Shown here piece after piece: positions 44,117 to 53,491 of a stretch of DNA of 64,000 bases. Below the pieces are notes generated by a model, which was not told the origin of the DNA, made no database searches, and worked only from the letters and a program-made list of their open reading frames with translations. Origin of the DNA: Halomonas binhaiensis. GTDB taxonomy: Bacteria; Pseudomonadota; Gammaproteobacteria; Pseudomonadales; Halomonadaceae. The number at the start of each line of letters is the position of its first letter. Position 1 is the first letter of the stretch. The DNA lies in assembly GCF_008329985.2 (NCBI RefSeq), contig NZ_CP038437.2:4402001-4466000 (forward strand), read 5' to 3'. Position numbers and translations under genes: made by a program.

Positions 44117-45598
44117 ATGAGCAAACCCCAGCGAATCCTAACCGAGTGGTGGCTCGGGTGGGCTCCTATTCTCAAGATCCTGGCCGTACTCTGGGTCATT
44201 TTGGCCCTGTTCATGGTCGCCCCTTGGGTCATCCTGGTCATCGAGGGTGATCCGGATGCCACCGCCTTTGCCATGTCCATTGGCATCATTCTGGGTGCTT
44301 CCGCCCTGACACTGCTTTCCACATGGCGCATAGCAGTCGAACTCAAGCCTTGGCAGATGTTCCTGATCACGACCACCAGCTGGGGCACCATGAGCTGTTT
44401 CGCCAGCTTGCCGCTGATCCTCGGAGCGCCTCAGTTGAGTGTCACCGACGCCGTCTTCGAATCCGTGTCGGCGATTACCACGACGGGTTCAACCATCCTC
44501 ACAGGCATCGAAAATCTCTCCGATGGTCTCAAGCTATGGCGAGGCATCATGCAGTGGCTGGGAGGCATCGGTATCATCGTGATGGGCATCGCCATCCTGC
44601 CCTTCCTGAAAGTGGGGGGCATGCGCCTGTTCCAGACCGAGTCATCCGACTGGTCGGACAAGGTCATGCCACGCACAGGGGGGATTGCCAAGGCAACGCT
44701 GTCCGTCTACACCGGCTTCACTGCGCTTGCCGCAGTGGCCTACCTGTTGGGAGGAATGGCCCCTCTTGATGCGTTGGTGCATGCCATGACGTCCCTGGCC
44801 ACCGGAGGCTTTGCCAATAGCGATGCTTCTTTCGGTGCCTATGCCGATCGTCCCTGGCTGTTGTGGATGGGGTCATTTTTCATGCTTTGCGGTGGCTTGC
44901 CCTTCGTGCTCTACATACGTGTCCTGCGCGGCTCCCGTGGTGCACTATGGCGTGACGCCCAGGTCCGCGGCTTCCTGCTGTTTCTGGCCATCGTGATCCT
45001 GGTGCTCTCCCTGTGGCGTATGTGGAACGGCACGGATGCCTTCTCTGCACTGACCCATGTTGCCTTCAACGTGATCTCGGTCGTCACCACGACAGGTTAT
45101 GCGTCTGACGACTACACACTGTGGGGCCCTTTTGCGATCACGGCCTTCTTCTATCTCACCTTCATGGGAGGCTGCAGCGGTTCTACCAGTGGCGGCCTGA
45201 AGATATTCCGCTTCCAGATCGCGACCCAGATGCTGCGTAATCAGTTGCACTTCCTGATCCATGCCAGTGGTGTGTTCCGTGCCCGCTACAATGGCCAGCC
45301 GCTGTCCGATGACATCAGCCGTGGGGTACTGGCCTTCTCGTTCTTCTATTTCCTGACCATCGCCGCTATCGCTCTGATACTGTCGATCATGGGGCTGGAT
45401 ACGATAACTGCCGTCACCGGCTCTGCCACTGCCGTCGCCAATGTCGGCCCGGGCCTGGGAGACATCATTGGCCCTTCAGGTAACTTCGCGTCCCTGCCAG
45501 CCGCTGCCAAATGGTTGCTGTGCGCAGGCATGCTGCTAGGACGGCTCGAGATTCTCACGGTACTGGTGTTGTTCACCCCCATGTTCTGGCGCCGCTGA
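44117..45598 (+). CDS. trkH: Trk potassium uptake system membrane protein TrkH/TrkI
   Basis: 493-aa potassium translocating subunit. The four pore loops are visible through their filter motifs: AITTTGSTI, SLATGGFAN, VVTTTGYAS and VANVGPGLG, with a conserved FMGGCSGSTSGGLKIFRF segment before the last membrane pair. Length and motifs match TrkH/TrkI; in Halomonas elongata both TrkH and TrkI exist, and which one this is cannot be decided here. trkA follows 24 bp downstream, forming an operon important for osmoadaptation. Confidence 0.94.
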   Translation: MSKPQRILTEWWLGWAPILKILAVLWVILALFMVAPWVILVIEGDPDATAFAMSIGIILGASALTLLSTWRIAVELKPWQMFLITTTSWGTMSCFASLPLILGAPQLSVTDAVFESVSAITTTGSTILTGIENLSDGLKLWRGIMQWLGGIGIIVMGIAILPFLKVGGMRLFQTESSDWSDKVMPRTGGIAKATLSVYTGFTALAAVAYLLGGMAPLDALVHAMTSLATGGFANSDASFGAYADRPWLLWMGSFFMLCGGLPFVLYIRVLRGSRGALWRDAQVRGFLLFLAIVILVLSLWRMWNGTDAFSALTHVAFNVISVVTTTGYASDDYTLWGPFAITAFFYLTFMGGCSGSTSGGLKIFRFQIATQMLRNQLHFLIHASGVFRARYNGQPLSDDISRGVLAFSFFYFLTIAAIALILSIMGLDTITAVTGSATAVANVGPGLGDIIGPSGNFASLPAAAKWLLCAGMLLGRLEILTVLVLFTPMFWRR

Positions 45599-45622
45599 CC
45601 CCGACATTACGGAGATTTGGAT

Positions 45623-46996
45623 ATGAAAATCATCATCCTCGGCGCAGGACAGGTCGGCGGCACTCTGGCGGAACACCTGGCCCGCGAAGACAACGACATC
45701 ACGGTGGTGGACCATCAGACCTCGCTCCTTCGAGAGCTGCACAACCGCCTCGACATTCGTACCGTGGCCGGCTCCGCCTCCTATCCCCCTGTGCTACGCC
45801 AGGCAGGCTGCGAGGATGCCGACATGCTGATCGCGGTGACCAATTCCGATGAAATCAACATGATTGCCTGCCAGGTCGCTCACTCCCTGTTCAATACTCC
45901 GACCAAGATTGCTCGGGTACGTGCTGCTGCCTACCTGAGCCGCCAGGGACTGTTCGCCCAGGAAGCCGTACCCATTGATGTACTGATCAGTCCGGAACAG
46001 GTGGTCACCGACCATATCCGCCGCCTGATCGAACACCCTGGCGCACTGCAGGTATTGGAGTTCGCTGGCGGCCTGGTTCAACTGGTGGCAGTGCGCGCTT
46101 ACTACGGTGGTCCACTGGTCGGCCAGGAACTGGGCTTCCTGCGCCGCCACATGCCCAATGTCGATACCCGGGTTGCTGCCATCTATCGCCGCAACCGAGC
46201 CATCATTCCGCGTGGCGATACCGTGATCGAGGCTGATGACGAGGTGTTCTTCATCGCCGCACGCAAGGACATCCGTGCAGTAATGGGAGAACTACGCCGT
46301 GCTGATAGAGGGTTCCGCCGGGTGATCATCGCTGGTGGCGGCAATATTGGTTCTCGCCTGGCCGAACACCTGGAGCACGGTCACCAGGTCAAGATGATTG
46401 AATACAGCCTGGAACGCTGCACCCAGTTGTCCGAGCATCTCGACCGCACGGTGGTCCTCAACGGCAGTGCTACCGATAAGCGCCTGTTGGAAGAGGAAAA
46501 CATCGAGGACTGCGATATCTTTTGTGCACTGACCAACGACGACGAAGTCAACATCATGTCGTCGATGCTGGCCAAGCGCATGGGCGCCAAGAAGGTGCTC
46601 ACCCTGATCAATAACGCGGCCTATGTGGATCTTGTGCAGGGCGGCGAGATCGATATCGCCATCTCACCCCAGCAGACCACCATTTCCAGCCTGCTAACCC
46701 ATGTGCGCCGTGGCGACATCGTCAATGTCCACTCGCTACGCCGGGGAGCCGCCGAAGCCATCGAGGCCATTGCCCACGGCGACAAGCAGTCCTCCAAGGT
46801 GGTGGGACGCACCATCGGCGAGATCGAATTACCCGCTGGTACCACCATTGGCGCCATCGTGCGCGGCAAGGAAGTGTTGATCGCCCGTCGTGACGTGGTG
46901 GTCGAGAGCGATGACCATGTCATCATGTTTGTGGTCGACAAACGCAAGATCAAGGACGTCGAAAGGTTGTTCCAAGTGGGGCTGTCCTTCTTCTAA
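45623..46996 (+). CDS. trkA: Trk system peripheral protein TrkA
   Basis: 457-aa cytoplasmic regulator of Trk channels, with two RCK units. First [24 protein letters not shown] with the nucleotide-binding GxGxxG; second begins [29 protein letters not shown] at about residue 232. Two RCK_C (TrkA_C) domains follow each. ATG at 45623 has ACGGAG upstream; a TTG two codons earlier is less likely. Coupled with trkH. Confidence 0.96.
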   Translation: MKIIILGAGQVGGTLAEHLAREDNDITVVDHQTSLLRELHNRLDIRTVAGSASYPPVLRQAGCEDADMLIAVTNSDEINMIACQVAHSLFNTPTKIARVRAAAYLSRQGLFAQEAVPIDVLISPEQVVTDHIRRLIEHPGALQVLEFAGGLVQLVAVRAYYGGPLVGQELGFLRRHMPNVDTRVAAIYRRNRAIIPRGDTVIEADDEVFFIAARKDIRAVMGELRRADRGFRRVIIAGGGNIGSRLAEHLEHGHQVKMIEYSLERCTQLSEHLDRTVVLNGSATDKRLLEEENIEDCDIFCALTNDDEVNIMSSMLAKRMGAKKVLTLINNAAYVDLVQGGEIDIAISPQQTTISSLLTHVRRGDIVNVHSLRRGAAEAIEAIAHGDKQSSKVVGRTIGEIELPAGTTIGAIVRGKEVLIARRDVVVESDDHVIMFVVDKRKIKDVERLFQVGLSFF

Positions 46997-47131
46997 GTGC
47001 AAGAGGAGTACTGCTTCTAACCCATAAGAAGCATGCTCCGGCTCCAACTGCACACCCAGGATATTTTGCTGTTACATTGAGATCATGCGCATGAAAGCGC
47101 ACATTGACCTCAACCTGCACTGGCATCCTGG

Positions 47132-49735
47132 ATGTATCCAACCTTCATTACCCATCCGCAGATCACTCAAGCTATCCAGAGCGAACACGCTGGCTGGCTT
47201 GTTTTCCTGTCTTGGGTAGTGGCATTGACGACCGTCTACGCCTCGATAGTCATGAGCGAGCGAAGCCGTACTACCTTTAGCGCTGGATATCGCCGACTTG
47301 GCTGGATAGGTGGCGGGGTGATGATGGGACTGGGGATCTGGAGCCTGCATATCACTGGCATGCTCGCTTATCAGTTTCCTTTCCCCGTGCACCACCGCCT
47401 TGGCCTGACCCTGACGGCATTGATCCCGGCAACCCTTGCAGGAGGAGTCGCTCAATACGCCATGTCACGCCCCTCTGCTCCTGTCTGGCAGCAGGCCATA
47501 GCAGGCTGTCTGTTCAGCCTTGGCATCATCATTGTCCACTATGTCGGCTTCCTGGCCATCGACATGCCGGCAACGCTGTATCTGGCGACAATACCCACCA
47601 TACTGGCTTCCATCGCCACACTCGTCCTGGGAGCCGCCACCCTCGCGGCCTTCCATGACGCTCGCCAGTTGCCGACCTTCAAGGGGTTCAACATTGGCCT
47701 GATATTCATCGGTGTCATGATGGCCGCGGTGATGTGCGGGATCCATTACCTCTATATGCATGCGGTGTACTTCCTGCCCTTGATCGAGGGAGTCAATCCT
47801 GAGCTGTTCTCCGATAATGATGCCTTGCTGGCAGCCATTGTCGCCGTCGTGTCTACGTTACTTGCCCTCGGAGCCCTGACGTCAGTCCTGGTAGAACGTA
47901 AACAACAGAGCAGCATCAAGATCCTTCAGGACACTCAACACCGCCTGGAAGAAGTGCTTGATTCCATGCATGACGGCGTCATCCTGCTCGACAAGAGGGC
48001 TCGAGTGGTAATGTGCAACCACTCCTTCGAATCACTCACCGGTCTCTGTCTTGCCGACCTGCAGAATCGTTCACTACTACGCTTGAGCTCCGTGCTGCGA
48101 ATTGACCATCAACGTGGCGATATCCTGCGTTCTCTACGTCAGAGTGGTGTCTGGGCAGGAGACGTGGAAGTACGCGCCATACAGGGCCACCGCTTGCCTG
48201 CCCGCCTGAGCATCAACCAGGTGCTGGCCGGCGATGGAGACTCCGGTGGTGATGCCACCACCTATCCCGCCTCCAGCTATAATACATCCGGCCACAATGT
48301 CGCCAGCTACAATGCGGCCAGCTACTACGTTGCCACGCTGTCGGACACTACCGCCCATCATGACGCACAGCGTCGTCTGCACTATCAGGCCCATCATGAC
48401 GCCCTGACAGACCTGCCCAACCGGATTGCCTTGTGCGAACGCATCCAGTCCCTGCAACTGAGCAGTGGCGACTCCGGCCGTCATGTCATGTTGCTGCTGG
48501 TGGATATCGATAATTTCAAGGGCATCAATGGCTCCCTCGGCCAGGCGACCGGTGATCGCCTGCTCAGGGCCCTGGCAGCGCGTTTGAAACCCTGGGCCCG
48601 CCATGCCAGAGACCTGGCCAGATTCAGCAGCAACGAGTTCGCGCTACTCTATGAAGGACTGTCTGCCGATGTCGAAAAAGCCGAGGTCCAGGCTCGCACC
48701 AAAGCCAGCAGTGTTCTGAATGCACTCAACGGCGACTACTCAATCGCGGGTGAGCGCCATACCTGCCGTGTCAGTGGTGGCTTTCTCACCTTCCGGGGTT
48801 CTCAATGGAGCTCGGAGGAGCTGCTCAAATACGCGGGGCTGGCCTTGCTGGGTGGCAAGAGCGAAGGGACTCAACGCCCGTGTGCCTTTGTACCGGACAT
48901 GGTTGAGCGCATGAACTCACGCCTGCGCCTGGAGCGTCAGCTTCAAGATGCCATCCAAAGCGAGCAATTGCGTCTCTATCTCCAGGCCCAGGTCGATGAC
49001 AGCGGCACACTATTGGGTGCCGAGGCACTGGTTCGGTGGGAGCACCCCGAGCATGGACTCATTGCCCCCAGCGCATTCATCGAGGTCGCCGAAGATACCG
49101 GCCAGATCGTCGAACTGGGTAGCTGGGTGCTGCGCCAGGCTTGCCACACACTGGCTGAATGGCAGCGTCATCCTGGCCGTCGTCAGTGGCAGTTATCCGT
49201 CAATGTCAGCATGCGCGAGTTTCAGCGCCAGGACTTCATCGATACGATACGCCAGACCCTCGAAACCAGCGGAGCGCCCCCTACCCACCTGACCCTGGAA
49301 CTTACTGAATCTTTGATGCTGGGTGATAACTACCCCGTCATTGACGTGCTCACGCAGTTGCGTGCCATTGGAGTGCGGCTTTCCATCGATGACTTCGGTA
49401 CAGGGTATTCCTCTCTGTCCCATCTCAAGAGCCTGCCTCTGGATGTCTTGAAGATCGACAGCACTTTCGTCAGGGACCTGGGTGACGACCCCAATACGGC
49501 ACCGATTGTCGAAACCATCATCACTCTGGCTAGAACGCTTGGGTTGGATGTCATTGCCGAGGGAGTCGAAACGCCGCAACAGAAGCAGCGTCTGATCGAA
49601 CTGGGCTGCCAGCGTTTCCAGGGTTACCTGTTTTCGGCCCCCCTCCCGGTGGACGAATTCGTTGCACGTTTCGAAGCGGACGACATCGCGCGAACCCCGC
49701 CTCCCTCCTCGACAGGAACCAATACCCTGCGCTAA
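47132..49735 (+). CDS. MHYT-PAS-GGDEF-EAL signalling protein, probable c-di-GMP phosphodiesterase
   Basis: 867 aa. Residues 1-260 contain seven hydrophobic helices with the three MHYT-type repeats (MGLGIWSLHITGMLAY, IIIVHYVGFLAI, VMCGIHYLYMHAV); the Met of the eponymous MHYT is replaced by Leu, Val and Ile. A PAS domain follows (DSMHDGVILLDKRARVVMCNHSFESLTG), with a Ser/Asn-rich insertion. The GGDEF domain (about 425-590) has SSNEF instead of GGDEF, so cyclase activity should be lost. The EAL domain (about 605-850) keeps EALVRW, ELTES, DDFGTGYSSL and IAEGVET, so it should hydrolyse c-di-GMP. The start codon has only a weak ribosome site. Confidence 0.92.
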   Translation: MYPTFITHPQITQAIQSEHAGWLVFLSWVVALTTVYASIVMSERSRTTFSAGYRRLGWIGGGVMMGLGIWSLHITGMLAYQFPFPVHHRLGLTLTALIPATLAGGVAQYAMSRPSAPVWQQAIAGCLFSLGIIIVHYVGFLAIDMPATLYLATIPTILASIATLVLGAATLAAFHDARQLPTFKGFNIGLIFIGVMMAAVMCGIHYLYMHAVYFLPLIEGVNPELFSDNDALLAAIVAVVSTLLALGALTSVLVERKQQSSIKILQDTQHRLEEVLDSMHDGVILLDKRARVVMCNHSFESLTGLCLADLQNRSLLRLSSVLRIDHQRGDILRSLRQSGVWAGDVEVRAIQGHRLPARLSINQVLAGDGDSGGDATTYPASSYNTSGHNVASYNAASYYVATLSDTTAHHDAQRRLHYQAHHDALTDLPNRIALCERIQSLQLSSGDSGRHVMLLLVDIDNFKGINGSLGQATGDRLLRALAARLKPWARHARDLARFSSNEFALLYEGLSADVEKAEVQARTKASSVLNALNGDYSIAGERHTCRVSGGFLTFRGSQWSSEELLKYAGLALLGGKSEGTQRPCAFVPDMVERMNSRLRLERQLQDAIQSEQLRLYLQAQVDDSGTLLGAEALVRWEHPEHGLIAPSAFIEVAEDTGQIVELGSWVLRQACHTLAEWQRHPGRRQWQLSVNVSMREFQRQDFIDTIRQTLETSGAPPTHLTLELTESLMLGDNYPVIDVLTQLRAIGVRLSIDDFGTGYSSLSHLKSLPLDVLKIDSTFVRDLGDDPNTAPIVETIITLARTLGLDVIAEGVETPQQKQRLIELGCQRFQGYLFSAPLPVDEFVARFEADDIARTPPPSSTGTNTLR
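48269..48328 (+). repeat. 15-bp in-frame tandem repeat in the MHYT-EAL gene
   Basis: Four 15-bp units (48269, 48284, 48299, 48314) encoding ASSYN, TSGHN, VASYN, AASYY. They build a low-complexity loop between the PAS and GGDEF domains. Confidence 0.7.
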
Positions 49736-49822
49736 GCCTTCTGAACTTGGAGAGCGTGGAACTTGCATTGAGCGCTCCAACTGAGAAGATAGTGGCTCCT
49801 GTCCCAAGGCGCAGCCATTGCC

Positions 49823-50275
49823 ATGTCCGAACCACTCAATCACGATGACCAGCGTATGTCGCTCATTTCACCGGAAAGCCATGTCGAGGGCTTCCGCAAG
49901 GCGCGTGATGCGCGTCGCACTGAGCTCATCGAAGATTATGTGGAACTGATCTCGGACCTTATTGCCGACGGTGGCGAAGCTCGTCAGACCGATATTGCTC
50001 AGCGCCTGGGTGTCGCTCAACCTACCGTTGCCAAGATGCTCAAGCGTCTCGATGAAGAAGGCCTGATCATCAAGCGCCCTTATCGCGGTATTTTCCTGAC
50101 CCCTAAAGGCGAGGCACTGGCCAACGCCAGCCGTCAACGCCACCGCATTGTCGAAGCGTTCCTGATCAAGCTCGGAATCACCCCTGAGACGGCTCGGGTC
50201 GATGCTGAAGGCATCGAACACCACGTCAGCGCCGAGACCCTGGCCGCTTTCGAGAAGTTTCTCGCCCAGTCCTGA
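49823..50275 (+). CDS. mntR: Manganese transport regulator MntR (DtxR family)
   Basis: 150-aa DtxR-type repressor. HTH in [45 protein letters not shown], then a dimerisation/metal domain with [13 protein letters not shown] and [14 protein letters not shown], which holds the metal-binding Glu and His residues of the E. coli-like MntR group. Located directly upstream of a TroABCD-type operon, its likely target; the 218-bp gap contains a hairpin and an AT-rich promoter region. Confidence 0.92.
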   Translation: MSEPLNHDDQRMSLISPESHVEGFRKARDARRTELIEDYVELISDLIADGGEARQTDIAQRLGVAQPTVAKMLKRLDEEGLIIKRPYRGIFLTPKGEALANASRQRHRIVEAFLIKLGITPETARVDAEGIEHHVSAETLAAFEKFLAQS

Positions 50276-50280
50276 GTACT

Positions 50281-50313
50281 GCATCAATGATGTGCCATAG
50301 CCATCATTGATGC
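50281..50313 (+). terminator. Hairpin after mntR
   Basis: GCATCAATGATG (50281-50292) and CATCATTGATGC (50302-50313) form a perfect 12-bp stem with a 9-nt loop, 6 bp after the mntR stop codon. It lacks a T-tract, so termination may be partial. It could alternatively be a protein-binding dyad. Confidence 0.5.
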
Positions 50314-50400
50314 TTGCCATAGTCGGAATCGACTTGACCCGAGCTGCTTTTCGCGGCAAAACTTAGCCAAGTCTATAAATCATAGCAAAGTGGTCGAACC

Positions 50401-50450
50401 GGCCTGCCGACGGCTGTTGTCTTCGCTACGCTCCGGCTCAACGCAGCATG
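50401..50450 (+). repeat. Dispersed 50-bp repeat, copy A
   Basis: Matches the reverse complement of 58422-58471 over 50 bp with about seven mismatches; the shared cores are CGGCTGTTGTCT and CGCTCCGGCTCAACGC. It lies in the leader region of the Mn/Zn binding-protein gene. Confidence 0.7.
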
Positions 50451-50493
50451 AACAAGCGCAGACACTTTTCGCACAGAGACTAAGGAGGCCTCC

Positions 50494-51549
50494 ATGCGCC
50501 TGACCGCCCTATCAACCCTACTGGCCATGTTGGCCAGCGCTGGCGTCTGGGCCAATAGCACCGAAGCCTCCTCAGGTTCACAAGACCCGCTCAAGGACGA
50601 TTCACAAGCCCCGCTCAAGGACGATTCACAAGCCCCGCTCAAGGCTGTTGTCACCATCGGCATGCTGGGCGACGTGGTAAAGGAAGTGGGGGGTGAGTGC
50701 GTGGCGGTAACGACCATGATGGGGCCGGGGGTGGATCCGCATCTTTATCAGGCCAGTGCACGGGACATCCATCAGTTGGGCGAGGCGGAGTTGATTCTGT
50801 ACAGCGGGTATGAACTCGAGGGGCGCTTGAGCAAGGTGCTGAATGGTTTCTCGCGCAGGAAGCCCACCGTGGCCGTAAGTGAAGAGGCGATCCCCGAAGA
50901 TGAAGTTATCCACAGCCAGGACAGCTATGGCGTCGACCCCCACCTGTGGATGGATTCAGCGTTATGGGCCCGAACCGTACCAGTGGTGGCCGAGGTACTC
51001 AGCAAGTATCGCCCGCAATGTGAAGATGCGATTCAGTCCCGGGCTGAGTCCTACACTGCTGAACTCAGCGCCCTGGATAACTGGATCCAGACGAGCGTCT
51101 CGAGCATTCCCGAGCAGCAACGCATTCTGGTGACAGCCCATGATGCCTTCAACTACTACGGCCGCGCCTATGACATCGAAGTCGCGGGTATTCAGGGCCT
51201 GTCCACGTCAACGGAGAGTGGAGTAGCAGACATCCGGCGCATGGCCAGGCTGGTAGCCAAGCGCCAGGTTCCCGCCATGTTCATTGAAAGCACCATCAAC
51301 CCCCGTACCGTCCAGGCAGTGATCGATGCCGCTGCGGATACAGGGCACCAGGTCAACATCGGCGGAGAGCTGTATTCCGACGCCATGGGAGAGGATGGCA
51401 CGGCCGATGGCACCTATATCGGCATGCTGGTGGCCAATACCCGAACCATCGTCGAGGCCCTGGGAGGACAGCTGTCTCCTCTCCCCGAGGCCCTCGATGA
51501 ATGGCAGCAGCACTGGCGAGGCGTAGATACAAGAGGCGCAGATACATGA
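50494..51549 (+). CDS. Mn/Zn ABC transporter substrate-binding protein (TroA-like)
   Basis: 351-aa cluster A-I periplasmic protein with a signal peptide to about residue 21. Metal ligands typical of TroA are in place: His in GPGVDPHLYQ, His in GVDPHLWMD, His in VTAHDAFNYYGRAYDIEVAGIQGLST, and Asp in GELYSDAMG. No His-rich loop, which argues for manganese (or Mn/Zn) rather than the ZnuA type. After the signal peptide comes a tandem PLKDDSQA repeat encoded by 24-bp units. Upstream mntR suggests manganese control. First gene of a four-gene operon. Confidence 0.92.
   Translation: MRLTALSTLLAMLASAGVWANSTEASSGSQDPLKDDSQAPLKDDSQAPLKAVVTIGMLGDVVKEVGGECVAVTTMMGPGVDPHLYQASARDIHQLGEAELILYSGYELEGRLSKVLNGFSRRKPTVAVSEEAIPEDEVIHSQDSYGVDPHLWMDSALWARTVPVVAEVLSKYRPQCEDAIQSRAESYTAELSALDNWIQTSVSSIPEQQRILVTAHDAFNYYGRAYDIEVAGIQGLSTSTESGVADIRRMARLVAKRQVPAMFIESTINPRTVQAVIDAAADTGHQVNIGGELYSDAMGEDGTADGTYIGMLVANTRTIVEALGGQLSPLPEALDEWQQHWRGVDTRGADT
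50587..50643 (+). repeat. 24-bp in-frame tandem repeat in the TroA-like gene
   Basis: Two exact 24-bp copies (50587-50610, 50611-50634) plus a 9-bp partial third, encoding PLKDDSQA-PLKDDSQA-PLK. It forms a linker between the signal peptide and the folded domain. Exact identity points to a recent duplication. Confidence 0.9.
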
Positions 51550-52349
51550 GCGAAACACTCCACGAACCGAATCTCGCCCTGCACGTCGAGGACTTGACCG
51601 TCAGCTATCACGGCAAGCCAGTGCTGTGGGACATCGATTTCAATGTGCCGCCTGGTGTCATGGCCGCCATCATCGGCCCCAACGGCGCCGGCAAGAGCAC
51701 GCTGATCAAGAGTGTGCTGGGCCTGGTGCCGAGCGTTGCTGGCCATATCACGCTACATGGCCTCTCCTACCGCCGGGCCCGCCGCCGGGTGGGATACGTC
51801 CCCCAGCGTTCCAGTGTCGACTGGGACTTCCCGACCACGGCCCTGGATGTGGTGATCATGGGGCTCTACGGTCGCCTGGGATGGTTGAAGCGTCCCGGAC
51901 GTCGTGAGCGCAACGAGGCCATGCAGGCCCTGGAGATGGTCGGCATGCAGGACTTCGCCACACGCCAGATCAGCCAGCTGTCTGGCGGACAGCAGCAACG
52001 TGTTTTCCTGGCCCGGGCCCTGGTACAAAAAGCCGATGTGTATTTCCTCGACGAGCCCATGGCCGGCGTCGATGCGACGACGGAACGCGCCATCGTCGAT
52101 ATCCTTCGCCGCCTGCGTGACGAAGGCAAGACCGTGATCGTCGTTCACCACGACCTGCAGACGGTACGCAGCTATTTCGATTGGCTGGTGATCCTCAACG
52201 TCCGCGTCATTGCCCAGGGGCCGGTCGAGAAGATTTACACCGCCGAGCATCTGAGGCGCGCCTACGGCGGACAGATCGCTCTGCTCGATGATGTCCCCAC
52301 AATCACCGACGATGCCACCTCAAGGGCAGAAACGGAGCCATTGTCATGA
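51546..52349 (+). CDS. Mn/Zn ABC transporter ATP-binding protein (TroB-like)
   Basis: 267-aa ATPase. Walker [20 protein letters not shown]-loop VGYVPQRSSVDWDFPTTALDVV, signature LSGGQQQRVFLARALVQ, Walker B VYFLDEPMAGVDATTE and H-loop VVHHDLQT. The SSVDWDFPTTALDVVIMGLYGRLGW segment is typical for the manganese/zinc/iron transporter group. ATG at 51546 overlaps the previous stop by 4 bp; the following permease overlaps again. Confidence 0.95.
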   Translation: MSETLHEPNLALHVEDLTVSYHGKPVLWDIDFNVPPGVMAAIIGPNGAGKSTLIKSVLGLVPSVAGHITLHGLSYRRARRRVGYVPQRSSVDWDFPTTALDVVIMGLYGRLGWLKRPGRRERNEAMQALEMVGMQDFATRQISQLSGGQQQRVFLARALVQKADVYFLDEPMAGVDATTERAIVDILRRLRDEGKTVIVVHHDLQTVRSYFDWLVILNVRVIAQGPVEKIYTAEHLRRAYGGQIALLDDVPTITDDATSRAETEPLS

Positions 52350-53491
52350 CACTGCTTGCCTTGCTGGGTGACTATACCCTGCAAAAGGTGGCAATCGGCG
52401 CCGCCTTGCTGGGCCTGATCAGCGGAGTGCTTGGCAGCTTCGCCGTACTACGCAAGCAAAGCCTGCTCGGCGACACGCTGTCACATGCCGCCCTGCCAGG
52501 CGTGTGCCTGGGCTTCATCATTGCAGGAGGGCGCGAACTCGGCAGCATCCTGACCGGAGCTCTGGTCACAGGCACCCTCGCCGCCCTGACCATGCTGTTG
52601 CTGACCCGCATGAGCCGACTCAAGACAGATGCTGCCCTGGGTGTCGCCCTGAGCGTCTTCTTTGCCGTGGGCGTGGTCCTGCTGACCTACATCCAGGGCG
52701 GCAACAACGCCTCCCAAGGCGGCCTGGACTCCTTCCTGTTCGGCCAGGCTGCCGCCACGCTGACCAGTGACTTGTGGGTCATGGCAACCATCACCGCCAT
52801 TGCCCTGGCGCTGGTCACGGTCCTGTGGAAAGAGTTCAAGCTGGTGTCCTTCGACCCTGAGTTCGCCGCCTGCAGCGGTTTGCCGGTGATATTGCTGGAA
52901 GCAACCATGACGGTGATGATCGCCCTGGCGGTGGTCGTCGGCCTGCAGATGGTCGGTGTCGTACTGATGGCGGCCATGATCATCGCACCCGCCGTAGCCG
53001 CCAGGCAGTGGACCAAGCGCCTTGAACACATGGTGCTGCTGGCGGCTGCCTTTGGCATTGTCGGTGGCGTGTGCGGGGCCGTCATCAGTGCCATGGGGCC
53101 TGGCCTGGCTACCGGCCCGCTGATCATCCTCAGCCTGTCTCTGATCGTGGTGGTCTCGCTGTTGTTGGCTCCTGGCCGTGGTTTTGCCTGGGAGCTGTAC
53201 AAGCTGCGCCGAGACCGGCGAACCCTGCGCACCCAGCAAGTCCTGACAACTCTGTACCGTCTGGCCCGGCATCACCGAGACCCGGCCTTTCGTTCAGACC
53301 AGGGCATGGTCGATGCCTATCACGGCACTAATACCCGCCGTGCCCTGCAATACCTTGCAGGGAAAGGGTGGGTCAGGTTCGAATCTCCTCATGCGGGCGA
53401 CCCCGCCACCCAGCCGCACTGGGCCCTGACTGAGTCGGGCCGCCACGAAGCCGAGCGCATCTTGACCGAGCTGGAGGGAGCAAGCCGATGA
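52346..53491 (+). CDS. Mn/Zn ABC transporter permease with C-terminal winged-helix-like extension (TroC-like)
   Basis: 381 aa. Residues 1-285 are an ABC-3 permease with eight or nine helices (LGDTLSHAALPGVCLGFIIAG is the conserved cytoplasmic loop; FKLVSFDPEFAACSGLPV follows). From about residue 287 a soluble tail of nearly 95 aa begins, and its end, RRALQYLAGKGWVRFE then HWALTESGRHEAERIL, has the form of a DtxR-like winged helix. Similar fusions are known in TroC/YtgCR-type proteins. Both overlaps with neighbours are 4 bp (ATGA). Confidence 0.9.
   Translation: MTLLALLGDYTLQKVAIGAALLGLISGVLGSFAVLRKQSLLGDTLSHAALPGVCLGFIIAGGRELGSILTGALVTGTLAALTMLLLTRMSRLKTDAALGVALSVFFAVGVVLLTYIQGGNNASQGGLDSFLFGQAAATLTSDLWVMATITAIALALVTVLWKEFKLVSFDPEFAACSGLPVILLEATMTVMIALAVVVGLQMVGVVLMAAMIIAPAVAARQWTKRLEHMVLLAAAFGIVGGVCGAVISAMGPGLATGPLIILSLSLIVVVSLLLAPGRGFAWELYKLRRDRRTLRTQQVLTTLYRLARHHRDPAFRSDQGMVDAYHGTNTRRALQYLAGKGWVRFESPHAGDPATQPHWALTESGRHEAERILTELEGASR

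Noticed and set aside
50341..50390. MntR box upstream of the TroA-like gene
   Set aside because: AACTTAGCC and CTATAAATC around 50360-50380 loosely recall an MntR dyad, but symmetry is too poor to call an operator.
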